Below are positions 63,711 to 64,000 of a stretch of DNA of 64,000 nt, in pieces. The translations under genes and the position numbers were made by a program. Numbering within the stretch: position 1 is the stretch's first letter; every line of letters begins with the position of its first letter. Source of the DNA: Bifidobacterium scaligerum (lineage in GTDB: Bacteria; Actinomycetota; Actinomycetes; Actinomycetales; Bifidobacteriaceae); NCBI RefSeq assembly GCF_002802865.1, contig NZ_PGLQ01000002.1, positions 220,110 through 284,109 on the forward strand, read 5' to 3'. The notes under the pieces are model-generated. The model searched no databases. It had not been told where the DNA came from and saw only the letters and a list, made by a program, of their open reading frames with translations.

Positions 63711-64000
63711 ATGACGCAAGAAGATGTGCATTTTGTTGACAACTCGGAAACCGGACTGCATGACCTGCATGGTTTTGGCATGGACTCCGACCAGTCACAG
63801 ACAGATGAGCATGGGATGCCGCTCGCCCCGACGCTGGCCAAGCCGGGACTGCTGGTGATGGATGTGGACTCCACGCTCATTGACGAAGAGGTCATCGACG
63901 AGTTGGGAGAGGCCGCCGGCTGCGGTGAGGAAATCGCAGCCGTGACCGAACGCGCGATGCGTGGCGAGCTGGAGTTCTGCGATGCGTTACGAGCCCGTGT
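63711..64000 (+). CDS. serB: Phosphoserine phosphatase, partial
   Basis: HAD-family enzyme for the last step of serine synthesis; 96 codons are visible before the window ends. After a short variable N-terminus the HAD motif I reads LLVMDVDSTLIDEEVIDELG, followed by ERAMRGELEFCDALRAR, the substrate-specific cap segment of SerB. The ATG at 63711 has AAGG close by. Divergent from dedA by 38 bp. Confidence 0.92.
   Translation, partial: MTQEDVHFVDNSETGLHDLHGFGMDSDQSQTDEHGMPLAPTLAKPGLLVMDVDSTLIDEEVIDELGEAAGCGEEIAAVTERAMRGELEFCDALRAR

Overview
The window is a high-GC, gene-dense actinobacterial chromosome segment that I read as Bifidobacterium, most likely the B. longum group. The reasons are the combination of a Pup-ligation cluster without proteasome genes, groEL behind two CIRCE elements, HU, ClpC, orphan WXG100 proteins, a glutamate ABC transporter, many plant- or host-glycan glycosidases and frequent leaderless-looking starts. 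The species call is inference. I saw no rRNA, tRNA, CRISPR array, prophage or intact insertion sequence.

Layout. 1-2.2 kb: glutamate-type ABC transporter gluA-gluB-gluC (minus strand; gluC runs off the left edge). 2.3-8.2 kb: YbaK-type tRNA deacylase, an ABC-F ATPase and the hisS-aspS pair. 8.3-14 kb: DUF349 protein, a secreted 5'-nucleotidase and a stand-alone acetolactate-synthase-like ThDP enzyme. 14-17.8 kb: clpC and a tandem universal stress protein. 17.8-19.5 kb: a small accessory island with palindromic repeats around an AbiEi/DUF559-type gene broken by one in-frame stop. 19.5-25.2 kb: a five-gene run on the minus strand, TPM-domain membrane protein, response regulator, histidine kinase, cold-shock protein, DUF3027 protein. 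25.3-29.7 kb: WXG100 protein, groEL, csp, LytR_C protein, ung. 29.8-37.3 kb: MoxR ATPase, DUF58, membrane protein, two VWA proteins and a glutamine-rich membrane protein, then (after a hairpin) a WXG-like small protein and a lipase-like protein with a helical N-terminus. 37.4-41.4 kb: histidine kinase, ABC permease, ABC ATPase, response regulator. 41.4-46 kb: purB, a YbhN-type membrane protein with a degenerate kinase-like middle, hup. 46.1-56.9 kb: GH2, domain-permuted GH3, GtrA, GH43 and an AgrC/AgrA-like two-component pair. 56.9-63 kb: the pupylation operon mpa-dop-(IMPase-like)-pup-pafA. 63-64 kb: DedA protein and the start of serB.

The most interesting units are (i) the MoxR/DUF58/VWA operon followed by a WXG-like protein and a lipase-like candidate effector with no secretion ATPase nearby; (ii) the Pup operon, in which Pup already ends in Glu, the ATPase lacks the usual C-terminal proteasome-docking residues, and an inositol-monophosphatase relative that has lost metal ligands sits between dop and pup; (iii) a peptide-sensing-type AgrC/LytTR pair upstream of a glycosidase operon, with a 10-bp direct repeat in front of that operon; and (iv) two separate families of dispersed palindromic repeats, one of them apparently split by the AbiEi/DUF559 insertion. 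Start sites were adjusted by Shine-Dalgarno matches, stop/start overlaps, or a TANNNT hexamer 7-9 nt upstream (leaderless reading).
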